From: Streptococcus parasanguinis ATCC 15912
Lineage (GTDB): Bacteria > Bacillota > Bacilli > Lactobacillales > Streptococcaceae
Assembly: GCF_000164675.2 (NCBI RefSeq)
Contig: NC_015678.1
Location: 1,178,001 to 1,242,000 of the forward strand
Direction: 5' to 3'
Length of the DNA stretch: 64,000 bases
Of the stretch, positions 19,769 through 30,044 are shown in pieces; the stretch's first letter is position 1; the number at the start of each line of letters is the position of its first letter. The position numbers were made by a program, and so were the translations under genes. The notes below the pieces were generated by a model. It did not search any database. It worked only from the letters and a program-made list of their open reading frames with translations, and was not told the origin of the DNA.

Positions 19769-20398
19769 ATGAAACTAGTTGACTTAAGTATTACGGAGTT
19801 TGCCAAAGTCCTTGGTTCGGATGCTCCAGCTCCAGGTGGTGGTTCTGCTGCTGCCCTATCCGCTGCGAATGGGATTTCCCTTACAAAAATGGTCTGTGAA
19901 CTGACCATTGGAAAGAAAAAATACGCTGAATTCGAAGACCACATCAAAGGGGTTCACGAAAAAAGCGCTCAACTCCAAGACCAGTTACTAGAAGCCATTG
20001 ACAAGGATACAGAAGCTTTCAACGTCGTATCAGCTGTCTTTGATCTTCCAAAAGAAACGGAAGAAGAGAAAGCTGCTCGTCGTGAAGCCATGCAACAAGC
20101 TTTGAAACACGCAACAGTATCTCCTTTCTCTATGATGGAGCTCATCGTTGAGGCTCTTAAAACCACCAAAGAAGCTGTCGGCAAGTCCAACACCAATGCG
20201 GCTAGTGACCTAGGGGTAGCTGCTCTGAATCTTAAAGCTGGCCTACAAGGTGCTTGGCTCAATGTCTTGATCAACATTTCAGGAATCAAGGACCAAGACT
20301 TCGTCCAAGAATACCACGGCAAGGGACTTAAACTCCTCCAAACAGGCTCTAATCTTGCAGACAACATTTACCAAACCATTTTAGAAAGTCTATCATAA
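19769..20398 (+). CDS. fchA: Formiminotetrahydrofolate cyclodeaminase
   Basis: 209 aa, FTCD_C/cyclodeaminase family. It releases ammonia from 5-formimino-THF to give 5,10-methenyl-[22 protein letters not shown] near residue 20 is the typical glycine/alanine signature, and the rest is predicted helical. AAAGGGAG precedes the ATG. It lies between ftcD and fhs with short gaps, so it is translated from the same mRNA and acts directly on the FtcD product. Confidence 0.94.
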   Translation: MKLVDLSITEFAKVLGSDAPAPGGGSAAALSAANGISLTKMVCELTIGKKKYAEFEDHIKGVHEKSAQLQDQLLEAIDKDTEAFNVVSAVFDLPKETEEEKAARREAMQQALKHATVSPFSMMELIVEALKTTKEAVGKSNTNAASDLGVAALNLKAGLQGAWLNVLINISGIKDQDFVQEYHGKGLKLLQTGSNLADNIYQTILESLS

Positions 20399-20429
20399 AC
20401 CTAACAAACAAAAAGAAAGAAGGGATTCT

Positions 20430-22103
20430 ATGGTTTTATCGGATATTGAAATTGCCAATTCTGTCCAAATGAAGCCCATCACCGCTATCGCTGCTGAACT
20501 TGGATTGACCGAAGACGACATTTCGCTCTATGGAAAATACAAGGCAAAAATTGATAGCAACCAACTGGTACAACTCAAGAATAAGGAAGATGGAAAGCTG
20601 ATCCTCGTGACAGCCATCTCTCCGACACCTGCTGGAGAAGGAAAGACAACTACCTCTGTTGGCTTGGTCGATGCTCTTTCAGCTATTGGTGAAAAAGCCG
20701 TCATTGCCCTCCGCGAACCTTCTCTTGGCCCGGTCTTTGGGATCAAGGGCGGAGCTGCCGGTGGCGGGTACGCCCAAGTGGTTCCAATGGAAGATATCAA
20801 CCTTCACTTTACCGGAGACTTCCATGCCATTGGGATTGCCAATAACCTCCTTGCAGCCTTGATTGACAACCATATCCATCATGGGAATGAGTTGGGCATC
20901 GATTCTCGTCGCATTACCTGGAAACGGGTGGTCGATATGAACGACCGTCAACTCCGTCATATTGTCGATGGCCTTCAAGGAAAAACAAACGGGGTTCCTC
21001 GTGAAGATGGCTTTGACATCACAGTGGCTTCTGAAATCATGGCTATTCTCTGTCTCTCAGAAAATATCCTTGACCTCAAAGAACGTCTTGATCGCATCAT
21101 TATCGGGTACAACTACCAAGGACAACCGGTCACAGCCAAAGACCTCAAGGCTGGAGGTGCCATGGCAGCTGTCCTCAAAGATGCCATCCATCCAAATTTG
21201 GTGCAAACCCTGGAGCATACCCCTGCCATCATCCACGGCGGACCATTTGCCAATATCGCCCACGGCTGTAACAGTGTGCTGGCTACTAAACTAGCCCTCA
21301 AATATGCAGACTATGTTGTGACAGAAGCTGGTTTTGGAGCAGACCTCGGTGCTGAAAAATTCATCGATATCAAGTGCCGCATGGCGGGACTCAAACCTGC
21401 TGCCGTTGTCCTCGTCGCAACCATCCGTGCCCTCAAAATGCATGGTGGAGTTGCCAAAGCAGACTTGGCTACTGAAAATGTCCAAGCCGTTATCGATGGT
21501 CTACCAAACCTAGACAAACACTTGGCCAACATCCAAGAAGTCTATGGTCTACCTGTGGTCGTTGCCATTAACAAATTCCCACTGGATACAGAAGCCGAAC
21601 TAGAAGCTGTCTATGAATCTTGTAAGAAACGTCACGTAGATGTCGTCATTTCGGATGTCTGGGCAAAGGGTGGGGCTGGTGGCCGTGACTTGGCTGAAAA
21701 AGTCATTCAACTGACTCAAGAAGAAAACCACTTTTCTTATGTCTATGACGAAGAAGACAGCATTGAAACAAAATTGACCAAGATCGTCACAAAAGTCTAT
21801 GGTGGTAAAGGCATCAGCTTAACACCAGCGGCCAAACGCGAACTCAAAGAATTGGAAGCTCTGGGCTTCTCAAACTACCCAATCTGTATGGCCAAAACCC
21901 AATACTCCTTCTCAGACGATGCGAAGAAGATGGGAGCACCAAAAGATTTCACAGTTAAAATCAGTAATCTCAAGGTAGCTGCCGGAGCTGGCTTCATCGT
22001 AGCTCTCACTGGTACCATTATGACCATGCCTGGCCTACCAAAAGCACCTGCCAGTGAAAAGATTGATATCGATGCCCACGGCAATATCACTGGTCTCTTT
22101 TAA
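20430..22103 (+). CDS. fhs: Formate--tetrahydrofolate ligase
   Basis: 557 aa. It interconverts formate + THF + ATP with 10-formyl-THF + ADP + Pi. The P-loop [14 protein letters not shown] is at about residues 68-81; [15 protein letters not shown] and [10 protein letters not shown] are family motifs. AGAAGGG lies upstream of the ATG. Its place in the hut operon suggests that it handles the one-carbon unit made by FtcD/FchA, possibly running in reverse to yield formate and ATP (inference; a FolD cyclohydrolase encoded elsewhere would be needed). The genome may hold a second, housekeeping fhs, which I cannot see. Confidence 0.95.
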   Translation: MVLSDIEIANSVQMKPITAIAAELGLTEDDISLYGKYKAKIDSNQLVQLKNKEDGKLILVTAISPTPAGEGKTTTSVGLVDALSAIGEKAVIALREPSLGPVFGIKGGAAGGGYAQVVPMEDINLHFTGDFHAIGIANNLLAALIDNHIHHGNELGIDSRRITWKRVVDMNDRQLRHIVDGLQGKTNGVPREDGFDITVASEIMAILCLSENILDLKERLDRIIIGYNYQGQPVTAKDLKAGGAMAAVLKDAIHPNLVQTLEHTPAIIHGGPFANIAHGCNSVLATKLALKYADYVVTEAGFGADLGAEKFIDIKCRMAGLKPAAVVLVATIRALKMHGGVAKADLATENVQAVIDGLPNLDKHLANIQEVYGLPVVVAINKFPLDTEAELEAVYESCKKRHVDVVISDVWAKGGAGGRDLAEKVIQLTQEENHFSYVYDEEDSIETKLTKIVTKVYGGKGISLTPAAKRELKELEALGFSNYPICMAKTQYSFSDDAKKMGAPKDFTVKISNLKVAAGAGFIVALTGTIMTMPGLPKAPASEKIDIDAHGNITGLF

Positions 22104-22118
22104 GAAAGAAGGCGTCCT

Positions 22119-22697
22119 ATGGTGACTCTCCTTCATCTTACCCCCGCAGATTATCAAATTTCTACTTGGTCCGGTGGCCAAACCACCCAACTCTTTCTCT
22201 CCCCAGAGGGAGGAAGTTATCCAGATCGGACCTTTGACTTCCGCCTCTCTACTGCAACGGTAGAGGTTAAAAAAAGTAACTTTACCGATCTTACCGGCTA
22301 CCACCGAATCTTGATGCCCTTGAATGCCTCCATTAGGCTCACCCATCACCATAAAGAAGTGGTTTTGAACCCCTTTCAAAGCTACTTCTTTGATGGGGGA
22401 GATCCTGTATCTAGCCAAGGGACTTGTCAAGACTTTAATTTGATCTACAAACCTTCTTATCAGGGGCATATGAGTGCTATATCCCCAAAAGATAGTGTCA
22501 AAAGTCAGAGTCGCTATCAATTGATCTATGCTCTCTGTCCGCTAACACTCAAATGGGGAACCAATCATTCTCAAACCCTCCAAACTCACGAGCTCCTGGT
22601 GATCGAACAAGCATCTCCTCTTCAAGAGATGACAATCACGTTTTTACCCCATCAGTCTGGGGAGCAACCGATTGCTATCTGGACTGGACTACAATAA
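22119..22697 (+). CDS. hutD: HutD family protein
   Basis: 192 aa, cupin-like HutD/Ves family. The pattern WSGGQTTQLFLSPEGGSY followed by FDFRLSTATV and GYHRILMPLN is characteristic. HutD proteins are found with hut genes in many bacteria; a role in limiting hut expression or sensing urocanate has been proposed, and no enzyme activity is established. It starts 15 nt after fhs and is followed 21 nt later by the permease. A GAAGG-like ribosome-binding site is modest. Confidence 0.88.
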   Translation: MVTLLHLTPADYQISTWSGGQTTQLFLSPEGGSYPDRTFDFRLSTATVEVKKSNFTDLTGYHRILMPLNASIRLTHHHKEVVLNPFQSYFFDGGDPVSSQGTCQDFNLIYKPSYQGHMSAISPKDSVKSQSRYQLIYALCPLTLKWGTNHSQTLQTHELLVIEQASPLQEMTITFLPHQSGEQPIAIWTGLQ

Positions 22698-22718
22698 TGT
22701 TCACAAAGGAGAAACATT

Positions 22719-24062
22719 ATGAACGGAGCACATAAACAGTCGATTGAGGAACAAGAAAAAGCGAAATTCAGCTTTAGCGGTGCCACTCTTTACGGTATCA
22801 ACGCCGTAATCGGATCTGGTATCTTCCTCCTCCCTCAAAAAATTTATTCTGGCCTCGGACCAGCTTCTCTAGCTGTCATGTTCGGAGTAGCCATTCTCGT
22901 CATGCTACTATCAGCCTGTCTGGCTGAAACAGCTGGCTACTTCGACAAAAACGGTGGAGCCATGCAATACTCAAAAGCCGCTTTCGGAGACTTCGTTGGC
23001 TTTAACGTTGGGATTCTCGGTTGGGCCGTTACCGTTATCGCTTGGGCTGCCATGTTAGCCGGCTTTGCTAAGATCTTCATCATCACCTTCCCAGCATTTG
23101 AAGGCTACAACCTTCCGATCAGTATCGGTATGCTGATTCTCTTGAGTCTGATGAACATTGCCGGTCTGAAAACCTCTAAGATGTTTACTCTGACAGCTAC
23201 TGTTGCAAAATTAATTCCAATTGTCCTCTTCTCACTCTTTGCCATCTTCTTCATTTCCGGTGGCGTGAGCAAGGGCAACTTCACACCTTTCCTTCAATTG
23301 GAAAGTGGAACAAGCCTCTTCAGTTCTATTTCTAGTACAGCCGTCTACATCTTCTACGGTTTCATCGGATTTGAAACCATGTCTATCGTTGCAGGGGAAA
23401 TGCGCAACCCTGAAAAGAACGTTCCCCGCGCTATCTTGGGATCCATCAGTATCGTATCTGTCCTCTACATGTTGATCATCGCTGGAACAATCGCCATGCT
23501 TGGTGGTCGCATTATGCAAACCGGTGCACCAGTACAAGACGCATTTGTCGAAATGATTGGCCCTATCGGAGCTCCCCTCGTTTCTTACGGAGCCCTTATT
23601 TCAATCGCCGGTCTAAACATCGGTGAATCCATCATGGTCCCTCGTTTTGGTGCCGCATTAGCAACTGAAAAACTCTTGCCAGAAGGGCTTGGAAAAACAA
23701 ACTCTAAGAATGCCCCTGTCATTGCCATTATCATCTCTGGTATCTTCGCTTTCTTACTCTTGTTATCTGGCTCTTTTGAATCCTTAGCAACCTTTAGTGT
23801 TGTCTTCCGTTTCTTCCAATACATTCCAACTGCTTTGGCAGCCATCAAACTCAGAAAAATGTACCCAGACAAAAAGGTTACCTTCCGAGTACCATTTGGT
23901 CCCGTTATCCCAGTTCTAGCCGTTGTGGTCAGTATCTTGATGATTGCAGGGGACAACCTAATGAACTTTGTTTGGGGTGCCATCGGTCTAGTGATCGCAA
24001 GTGGACTCTACTTTGTTTTCCACGGCGATAAACTACATAAATCTAAAGCCCTTCCTCACTAA
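22719..24062 (+). CDS. APC-superfamily amino-acid permease, probably histidine uptake
   Basis: 447 aa with about 12 hydrophobic membrane segments. The unwound first-helix motif INAVIGSGIFLLPQ is diagnostic of APC transporters. AAAGGAG sits 7-8 nt before the ATG. Location between hutD and hutH makes histidine (or urocanate) the likely substrate, but specificity is inferred from context only. Sequence character resembles general amino-acid permeases of the YfnA/PotE branch. Confidence 0.85.
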   Translation: MNGAHKQSIEEQEKAKFSFSGATLYGINAVIGSGIFLLPQKIYSGLGPASLAVMFGVAILVMLLSACLAETAGYFDKNGGAMQYSKAAFGDFVGFNVGILGWAVTVIAWAAMLAGFAKIFIITFPAFEGYNLPISIGMLILLSLMNIAGLKTSKMFTLTATVAKLIPIVLFSLFAIFFISGGVSKGNFTPFLQLESGTSLFSSISSTAVYIFYGFIGFETMSIVAGEMRNPEKNVPRAILGSISIVSVLYMLIIAGTIAMLGGRIMQTGAPVQDAFVEMIGPIGAPLVSYGALISIAGLNIGESIMVPRFGAALATEKLLPEGLGKTNSKNAPVIAIIISGIFAFLLLLSGSFESLATFSVVFRFFQYIPTALAAIKLRKMYPDKKVTFRVPFGPVIPVLAVVVSILMIAGDNLMNFVWGAIGLVIASGLYFVFHGDKLHKSKALPH

Positions 24063-24076
24063 TTTTCTTTACACAG

Positions 24077-24129
24077 TAGATGGGAACAGAGACGGGAGCG
24101 AAGCTCGGTTTTGCTCCCTAACCCATCTA
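24077..24129 (+). other. Stem-loop after the permease gene
   Basis: Outer arms TAGATGGG/CCCATCTA and inner arms GGGAGC/GCTCCC. No T run follows. It may be a partial terminator or processing site separating hutH from the upstream part of the operon. Confidence 0.5.
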
Positions 24130-24138
24130 GGACTCCAC

Positions 24139-24219
24139 GAATATCAAACCTGAGCCCTTTTCTCTATGAATCTTTTCATTTTTTTAGATCCATAGACAAT
24201 GGGCCCATGTTTGGTATTC
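24139..24219 (+). promoter_or_regulatory. Long imperfect stem in the hutH leader
   Basis: Outer arms GAATATCAAAC (24139-24149) and GTTTGGTATTC (24209-24219), then GCCC/GGGC and CTATG/CATAG in register, closing on an A/T-rich loop. It ends about 60 nt before the hutH start. It could be a cis-regulatory RNA, a transcript-processing site, or a remnant element; no known riboswitch class is recognisable to me. Confidence 0.45.
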
Positions 24220-24277
24220 AAACCGAAGTAAACAACACTACTTCCACAGAACAACTATTCATAATCGGAGGTTTTAT

Positions 24278-25819
24278 ATGACTCAATTGATTCATTTAGA
24301 TGGTAATAGCTTAACACTCGAAGAAGTCATCGCAGTAGCTCGTCACGGTGCCCAATGTGAGCTTGATGAACAAGCCAAAGAAGCCGTTATCGCATCCCGT
24401 AAAATCGTTGATGACATTGTCCGGGAAAAACGAGTCGTCTATGGTGTAACTACTGGCTTTGGTTCCCTCTGTAATGTCAGCATCTCTCCAGAAGATACTG
24501 TTCAACTGCAAGAAAACCTGATCCGAACTCACTCATCTGGCTTCGGTGATCCACTTCCTGAAGATGCTGTTCGTGCCATCATGCTGATCCGTATCAACTC
24601 ACTCTTGAAAGGTTATTCTGGCATTCGTCTGTCAACTGTTGAAAAACTGTTAGAATTGCTCAACAAAGGAGTCACTCCTTATATCCCTGAAAAAGGCTCT
24701 CTCGGAGCTTCTGGAGACTTAGCACCACTTGCACATATGGTTTTACCAATGTTGGGTCTTGGACGTGCCTACTACAAAGGAGAACTTCTCAGTGGTCAAG
24801 AAGCCTTAGATCGTGCTGGAATTGAAAAGATCCAATTGGCTGCTAAAGAAGGGCTTGCCTTGATCAATGGTACGACTGTTCTAACGGGTATCGGGGCTCT
24901 TGCGACATATGATGGAATCCAATTGCTTAAACTATCTGACATTGCCGGTGCTCTCTCAATGGAAGTCCACAATGGGATTACCAGTCCATTCGAAGAAGAT
25001 CTTCATACCATCCGTCCTCAAAGTGGACAACTGGCAACTGCTCACAATATCCGTAACCTCCTTGAAGGAAGCAAGAACACAACCGTTGCGACTCAACAAC
25101 GGGTCCAAGATCCTTATACACTCCGCTGTATCCCTCAAATTCATGGAGCCAGCAAGGATTCTATTGCTTACGTAAAAGAAAAAGTTGAAATCGAAATCAA
25201 CTCTGTCACAGATAACCCAATCATTACCAAGGAAGGACACGTCATCTCAGGAGGTAACTTCCACGGTGAACCAATGGCGCAACCATTTGACTTCCTAGGG
25301 ATCGCCCTTTCTGAAATCGGGAACGTATCTGAACGTCGGGTGGAACGCTTGGTCAACAGCCAACTCAGTAAATTACCATCCTTCTTGGTTAAACACCCTG
25401 GACTCAACTCAGGCTTCATGATTACCCAGTATGCTTGTGCATCCCTTGCATCGGAAAATAAAATTTTGGCTCACCCTGCTAGTGTCGATTCTATTCCATC
25501 TTGTGAAAACCAAGAAGATTTCGTCAGCATGGGAACGACTGCCGCTCGTAAAGCAGCAGAAATTCTTAAAAACTCGCGTCGCATCGTTGCTACTGAAATC
25601 ATGGCAGCTTGCCAAGCCTTGGATCTCAAGCCAGAAAATCATGAACTTGGTAAAGGGACAAAACCAGCTTATGAGCTGATTCGTCAAAAACTGAACTTTA
25701 TTGAATTTGACAAAGATATCGAAATCTTCGAAGAACTCAATAAAGCATCTGCTGTTGTCGAAAGCGAAGAATTCTTAGCAACCATCGAAAAAGCAGTTGA
25801 CTTAAGGATTCAATACTGA
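24278..25819 (+). CDS. hutH: Histidine ammonia-lyase
   Basis: 513 aa. It deaminates L-histidine to trans-urocanate, the committing step of the pathway. The catalytic MIO prosthetic group forms from Ala144-Ser145-Gly146 in GSLGASGDLAPL. YGVTTGFG near residue 55 carries the conserved catalytic tyrosine, and QDPYTLRCIPQ is also conserved. CGGAGG precedes the ATG. Separated from the permease by a 215-bp structured gap, so it may have separate control; hutG follows 83 nt downstream. Confidence 0.97.
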   Translation: MTQLIHLDGNSLTLEEVIAVARHGAQCELDEQAKEAVIASRKIVDDIVREKRVVYGVTTGFGSLCNVSISPEDTVQLQENLIRTHSSGFGDPLPEDAVRAIMLIRINSLLKGYSGIRLSTVEKLLELLNKGVTPYIPEKGSLGASGDLAPLAHMVLPMLGLGRAYYKGELLSGQEALDRAGIEKIQLAAKEGLALINGTTVLTGIGALATYDGIQLLKLSDIAGALSMEVHNGITSPFEEDLHTIRPQSGQLATAHNIRNLLEGSKNTTVATQQRVQDPYTLRCIPQIHGASKDSIAYVKEKVEIEINSVTDNPIITKEGHVISGGNFHGEPMAQPFDFLGIALSEIGNVSERRVERLVNSQLSKLPSFLVKHPGLNSGFMITQYACASLASENKILAHPASVDSIPSCENQEDFVSMGTTAARKAAEILKNSRRIVATEIMAACQALDLKPENHELGKGTKPAYELIRQKLNFIEFDKDIEIFEELNKASAVVESEEFLATIEKAVDLRIQY

Positions 25820-25841
25820 TACAGTAAGGATAAAGCAAAAA

Positions 25842-25869
25842 CAGAGGCTGGCGATCTTCTCAGCCTCTG
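25842..25869 (+). other. Hairpin between hutH and hutG
   Basis: CAGAGGCTG and CAGCCTCTG with a 10-nt loop. No T run follows, so read-through to hutG is expected. Confidence 0.5.
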
Positions 25870-25902
25870 CCTGCTTTCAGAAAAATAAGGGAGGCGACAA
25901 GC

Positions 25903-26895
25903 TTGCTCACAAACTACTATCCAATGACCTACAGCTACTACCAAGGTAGCATCGAGGACAATCCCTACACTGCCAAATGGGGAATGGTCACCAAATTTTT
26001 AGACCTAAACGACGAGACTCTCACACCATTTGAGGGGATGACCTTTGGGATCATCGGCTTTAAGAGCGACAAAGGAGTCTATATCAACAATGGGCGTGTA
26101 GGAGCGGTTGAGGGTCCTACAGCCATCCGTTCTCAAATCGCTAAACTTCCATGGCACTGGGGAACCAATGTAACAGTATATGATGTGGGAAATATTGACG
26201 GGCCCAACCATTCGCTAGAAGAACTCCAAGAAAGTCTCTCACAAGCGATCCAGCGCATGTACCAATTAGGGATCCAACCTATTGTCCTAGGAGGCGGTCA
26301 CGGAACTGCTTACGGCCACTATCTAGGGATTCAATCCAGTTTGGAAAAAGATGAACAACTGGCTGTGATCAATCTGGATGCCCACTTTGATTTGCGTCCT
26401 TACGACCAAACCGGGCCCAACTCTGGAACAGGATTTCGTCAAATGGCTGATCATGCGAAAGACAGGGGTCAGGACTTCCCTTACCTCATCCTTGGGATCC
26501 AAGAGCACAATAATAACCTCTTCCTCTTTAATTACGTTGCTAAAACACCAAGCATTGATTTCTTAACCGGACAAGACCTCTTCCAGATGAGCCACCAAGC
26601 CATTCTGGATCGAATCGATCAATTTTTAGAAAACCAAACTGCGATCTATCTGTCTATTGATATGGATTGCTTTGCGGTCGGCTCTGCTCCTGGTGTTAGT
26701 GCCATCCAATCACTTGGTGTCGATCCTAAACTGGCCCTCATGCTTCTCCAACACATTGCTGCCAGTGGCAAACTAATCGGATTTGATGTCGTGGAAGTTT
26801 CTCCTCCTCATGACATTGACAACCATACTTCAAACCTTGCTGCGACCTTTATCTTTTACTTGACCCAAATATTGGCGCAACAAAAACTGAACTAA
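25903..26895 (+). CDS. hutG: Formimidoylglutamase (ureohydrolase family)
   Basis: 330 aa, arginase/agmatinase fold. It hydrolyses N-formiminoglutamate to glutamate and formamide. Mn ligands are visible in [10 protein letters not shown] (His133), [10 protein letters not shown] (Asp159, His161, Asp163) and SIDMDCF (Asp253, Asp255). The start is TTG, chosen because a strong AAGGGAGG lies 8 nt upstream; the next ATG has no such site. Last gene of the hut operon, closed by the terminator at 26914-26963. It duplicates the outcome of FtcD/FchA by a folate-free route. An agmatinase assignment is possible on motifs alone, but context favours HutG. Confidence 0.9.
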   Translation: MLTNYYPMTYSYYQGSIEDNPYTAKWGMVTKFLDLNDETLTPFEGMTFGIIGFKSDKGVYINNGRVGAVEGPTAIRSQIAKLPWHWGTNVTVYDVGNIDGPNHSLEELQESLSQAIQRMYQLGIQPIVLGGGHGTAYGHYLGIQSSLEKDEQLAVINLDAHFDLRPYDQTGPNSGTGFRQMADHAKDRGQDFPYLILGIQEHNNNLFLFNYVAKTPSIDFLTGQDLFQMSHQAILDRIDQFLENQTAIYLSIDMDCFAVGSAPGVSAIQSLGVDPKLALMLLQHIAASGKLIGFDVVEVSPPHDIDNHTSNLAATFIFYLTQILAQQKLN

Positions 26896-26913
26896 GAAGA
26901 TTTCTACACACAT

Positions 26914-26963
26914 AAAAAGCATAGAAACACCCATTGCTAGGGTATTTCTATGCTTTTTTTTAT
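26914..26963. terminator. Terminator ending the hut operon
   Basis: AAAAGCATAGAAA and TTTCTATGCTTTT arms with an ACCC/GGGT inner pairing and a long T run rightwards. It lies between the convergent hut operon and BTAD regulator and could serve both directions. Confidence 0.9.
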
Positions 26964-27037
26964 TTTCAGACACAATGATCTTTGCCTGAAAGGAGGACAG
27001 GCCACTTAGCCTTCTCTTATGATTTAGGCAAGAGACA

Positions 27038-29974
27038 CTACAGGTCTTTTAATTTCTTAAGAAACTGACGATCTCTATAGGGATTTAAGTGTTGCTCTGC
27101 CACCTTTTTGTAGTAATTCTTATCTTCTTTCAAGAAGGTGCTCAGGGCAGGAGCGAGCTCTTCTCCCTTCTCCTTTTGATTAGATAAGAATGCTAATAGA
27201 TAATGAACCATCCCCTTATCCCGTGAATTAGCAGATGGTTTCATCGTCCTTTCTTTTCGAGCCAGATAATCCGCAACCTTCTCCTGATCCCCTTGCTGAC
27301 AAGCAATCAAGGATTGGTAAAATTCGAGCAATTCTTCCTTCCAAGGGAAACGAACACTGGACAAAATCTTCTGAGCTCTGTCAAAACAGAGGCGAGCTTG
27401 GATCAAATCTCCCTTCCAATAATAGGCGATCCCAAGATCAATATCAAATACGACACGGACGGAATCAACAGCTTGATCTCCCACCAAACGTAGAACCTCT
27501 TCTAAGTGGGTGACGGCTACTTGGAAATGGCCTCTCACTTGCTCGATTTCAGCGAGGTAGGCCAAAGAAGCCGCAATTTGAATGGCATACTTGGCCTGCA
27601 TGCTATTGGTCAAACTAAAGCAATCAATAGAACGATACAGATGCCGGGTCGCCTGCTCCTCATCCCCAACCATCAGGTGATACAAGCCCTTCAAACGCAA
27701 CTGGATCGCGATGACCTCATGATTATTAGCTTGGATGGCATCTTCCAAAGCCAAATCTGTATAATAGGCCATCTCAGAGATATTTTCAGTTTGAATGCAA
27801 TAATAAATGATTTGCCGATAACCCTCTAAGAGGAAGTCGGATTGCTTGAGTTCCCGCGCATAGGAGATGACTTTTTGGATATCATGAATCCCCTTTTGAT
27901 ACTCCCCACTTCGAATAAAATAGCGACCTTCTAGGTACAAGTAACGCAATTGTAAATACTTGTATTCTCTATCTCTTTGGTGCCTTGAAAAGAGGTTATC
28001 TAATTCTTGGCGTATGCGGGATAGCTCTCCAAAAATGTCCAAATGACTATTTGTACCATCTGATAGGACCCCCTCATCTACCTTGGAATATATCGGAAAC
28101 AGCTCATGCTCCAGCTGAAGGATTTCTTCTAAATAGGTCAACTCAAAAGATAAGGAACGCAAAAGATTTTGGGATTGCTTGTATTGGTAGGCAATTTCCT
28201 TATAAAGAAGAAGGTCCGTCGAATCTTCTAAAGTTTCTTCCAATTTTTGCGCAATTTGTTGGTGGAAGAGCCGCCGTCTAGCTGGCGAAAGAAGATGGTA
28301 AAAGTACATGGCTACCAATTGCTTGCAGAATTGAACCATGAGAGCCTCGCCTTCTTCCACGATTGAGACGATCGCTCTTTCAGATAAAGTCTCGATTAAT
28401 TCTGTCAAAACAGGAAGCTCTGTAGCCGTCAATTCCGCCAGGATGGACAGGGAGATCGGCTTATGAAAACAAGATAAGTAGTGAAGAAGGGCCTCTTCCT
28501 CACTGCTCATGTCCCCGAGTTCCTGAGAAAGATAAGCTTGAATGATATCCGGCAAGGGCTCTAAATTTTCATTTTCTTTCCACTCTTCGATATAGCTGGA
28601 CAGCAAGAACGGACTGCCTTCACTCCATTCGACCATCTGCTCCATCACTGCCGGCTCTATTGCTCCCAGTTCCCCTTTCAAGAGAGCACGACTTTCACTA
28701 GGATCAAAATTGGTCAACTCTAGTTGAGACAGCCGTTTCTCTACCTTTAAGCTCCCCAAGAAGTTAACGAAGAAATCTGGCAGAGGCTCTTCAGCCGTAA
28801 AAATTAGTTGCCATTTCTCCTGGTTTCTTCTCTCCTCAAGTTGTTTCACTTTTTCTAGAGACGCTACATCGATCCACTGAGCGTTTTCAAGCAGGATCAG
28901 GAGCGGTTTTTCTTTGCTAAGGCCTTGAAGCTGATTCCATACAGAAATGAGATCATCCTCCTCTTCCAGAAGGGAAATCCCCATCTCATCCCCCAGTTTC
29001 TCTAGCGCTTGTCTGAGATCATTCCAGCTGCTTCCTTCGTAGCGTTGACTGGTAGCTTTTCCTTCCACCTTGATAAAGTTAAAACTGCGATTGGACATCA
29101 AGACCAACTGCCGCAAGAGACGTTTCTTACCTGTTCCAGATTGCCCCATCACGAGAAAAGGACCTACCGCCTCACCCGTCTCGACTAAGGAAAGGTATTC
29201 CTCGAGTTGCGAGAGTTCTTGTTTCCGACCAAAGAAGGAAAGTTCACGGATATTCAAGCAATTGGTCAGTTTATGAGTTCGTTTGGCTTCCAAAACGGAG
29301 TGATAAAGTTCCTCAATCGCTCGACTGGGACGCACACTGAGCTCGCGATCCAATAAATCAACTAGCTTATAATAGGTCTCGAAAAATTTTCCTAGCTGGT
29401 GATGGAAGCTATAATACTCCATCAAGAGCTGGTAGTTTTTCTCTTCATATTCATCCAGCTCTACCAAATGATGGAGTAACCATTCTATACTAGGATCTGC
29501 AAAACCGACCTGCTCAATTTTTTGATAGCAGCTTTCGACATAGAGCTTCCTATAAGCATCTCGTTTGCGAGAAGCCCACTGATCAAAGTCTTCATCATCC
29601 TTGACATAGAAGCCCTCTAAAAAGTCTCCCCGATAAAGATCCAAGGCACTTAGTGGATCTTTTTCAAAAAGCTGAACATCCAAAGAAAGACTCAAGTCGG
29701 GATTAAGGGCCAAACTGCTCCGACTTGGTGAGACAATGATATCTCCTTCAAAGATTTTATTGGCTTGGTAAACCGTATTCCGTAAGTTTTTGCGAGCTAC
29801 TTGGTTTTCCTTATCTCCCCAAAGAATACCGGCGATTTCATCGCGGTTGACCTGGCCCATGACTGCCAAGTAATAAAGTAAGGCCTCCATCTTCGAAAAA
29901 GAAAACCGAATATCTTTCTGATTGAAAACAACCTTAGGGGGTCCAAATAACTTTAACGTGAGATCTTTCTTCAT
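27038..29974 (-). CDS. BTAD/AfsR-like transcriptional regulator with AAA-type and TPR-like domains
   Basis: 978 aa. Order: OmpR-type winged helix with bacterial transcriptional-activation domain (about 1-235; LTLKLFGPPKV, then LRNTVYQANKIF and LDLYRGDFLEGFY); an NTPase-like region with Walker A GQSGTGKK at 277-284 and a Walker B-like LLILLENAQW; then a long helical, TPR-like C-terminal half. The usual Ser/Thr of Walker A is Lys and the Walker B acidic residue is Glu, so ATP use may be altered. Start chosen at MKKDLTL because GGAGG lies 9-10 nt upstream; an upstream in-frame ATG lacks one. Convergent with the hut operon; own promoter at 30005-30033. I infer it is the hut activator because both hut promoters carry SARP-style repeats. 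Confidence 0.85.
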   Translation of the reverse strand: MKKDLTLKLFGPPKVVFNQKDIRFSFSKMEALLYYLAVMGQVNRDEIAGILWGDKENQVARKNLRNTVYQANKIFEGDIIVSPSRSSLALNPDLSLSLDVQLFEKDPLSALDLYRGDFLEGFYVKDDEDFDQWASRKRDAYRKLYVESCYQKIEQVGFADPSIEWLLHHLVELDEYEEKNYQLLMEYYSFHHQLGKFFETYYKLVDLLDRELSVRPSRAIEELYHSVLEAKRTHKLTNCLNIRELSFFGRKQELSQLEEYLSLVETGEAVGPFLVMGQSGTGKKRLLRQLVLMSNRSFNFIKVEGKATSQRYEGSSWNDLRQALEKLGDEMGISLLEEEDDLISVWNQLQGLSKEKPLLILLENAQWIDVASLEKVKQLEERRNQEKWQLIFTAEEPLPDFFVNFLGSLKVEKRLSQLELTNFDPSESRALLKGELGAIEPAVMEQMVEWSEGSPFLLSSYIEEWKENENLEPLPDIIQAYLSQELGDMSSEEEALLHYLSCFHKPISLSILAELTATELPVLTELIETLSERAIVSIVEEGEALMVQFCKQLVAMYFYHLLSPARRRLFHQQIAQKLEETLEDSTDLLLYKEIAYQYKQSQNLLRSLSFELTYLEEILQLEHELFPIYSKVDEGVLSDGTNSHLDIFGELSRIRQELDNLFSRHQRDREYKYLQLRYLYLEGRYFIRSGEYQKGIHDIQKVISYARELKQSDFLLEGYRQIIYYCIQTENISEMAYYTDLALEDAIQANNHEVIAIQLRLKGLYHLMVGDEEQATRHLYRSIDCFSLTNSMQAKYAIQIAASLAYLAEIEQVRGHFQVAVTHLEEVLRLVGDQAVDSVRVVFDIDLGIAYYWKGDLIQARLCFDRAQKILSSVRFPWKEELLEFYQSLIACQQGDQEKVADYLARKERTMKPSANSRDKGMVHYLLAFLSNQKEKGEELAPALSTFLKEDKNYYKKVAEQHLNPYRDRQFLKKLKDL

Positions 29975-30004
29975 TGCAAGCGCCTCCAAAAACTTCATAT
30001 TAAT

Positions 30005-30033
30005 ACTATAAAAAAAAAGTTGGCTTTTAGCAA
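30005..30033 (-). promoter_or_regulatory. Promoter of the BTAD regulator gene
   Basis: Read leftwards: TTGCTA, 17-nt spacer with a T8 run, TATAGT. Confidence 0.7.
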
Positions 30034-30044
30034 GTGATTTATCC

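Noticed and set aside
22719..24062. Naming the permease hutT
   Set aside because: APC-family membership is clear but substrate specificity is inferred only from position.
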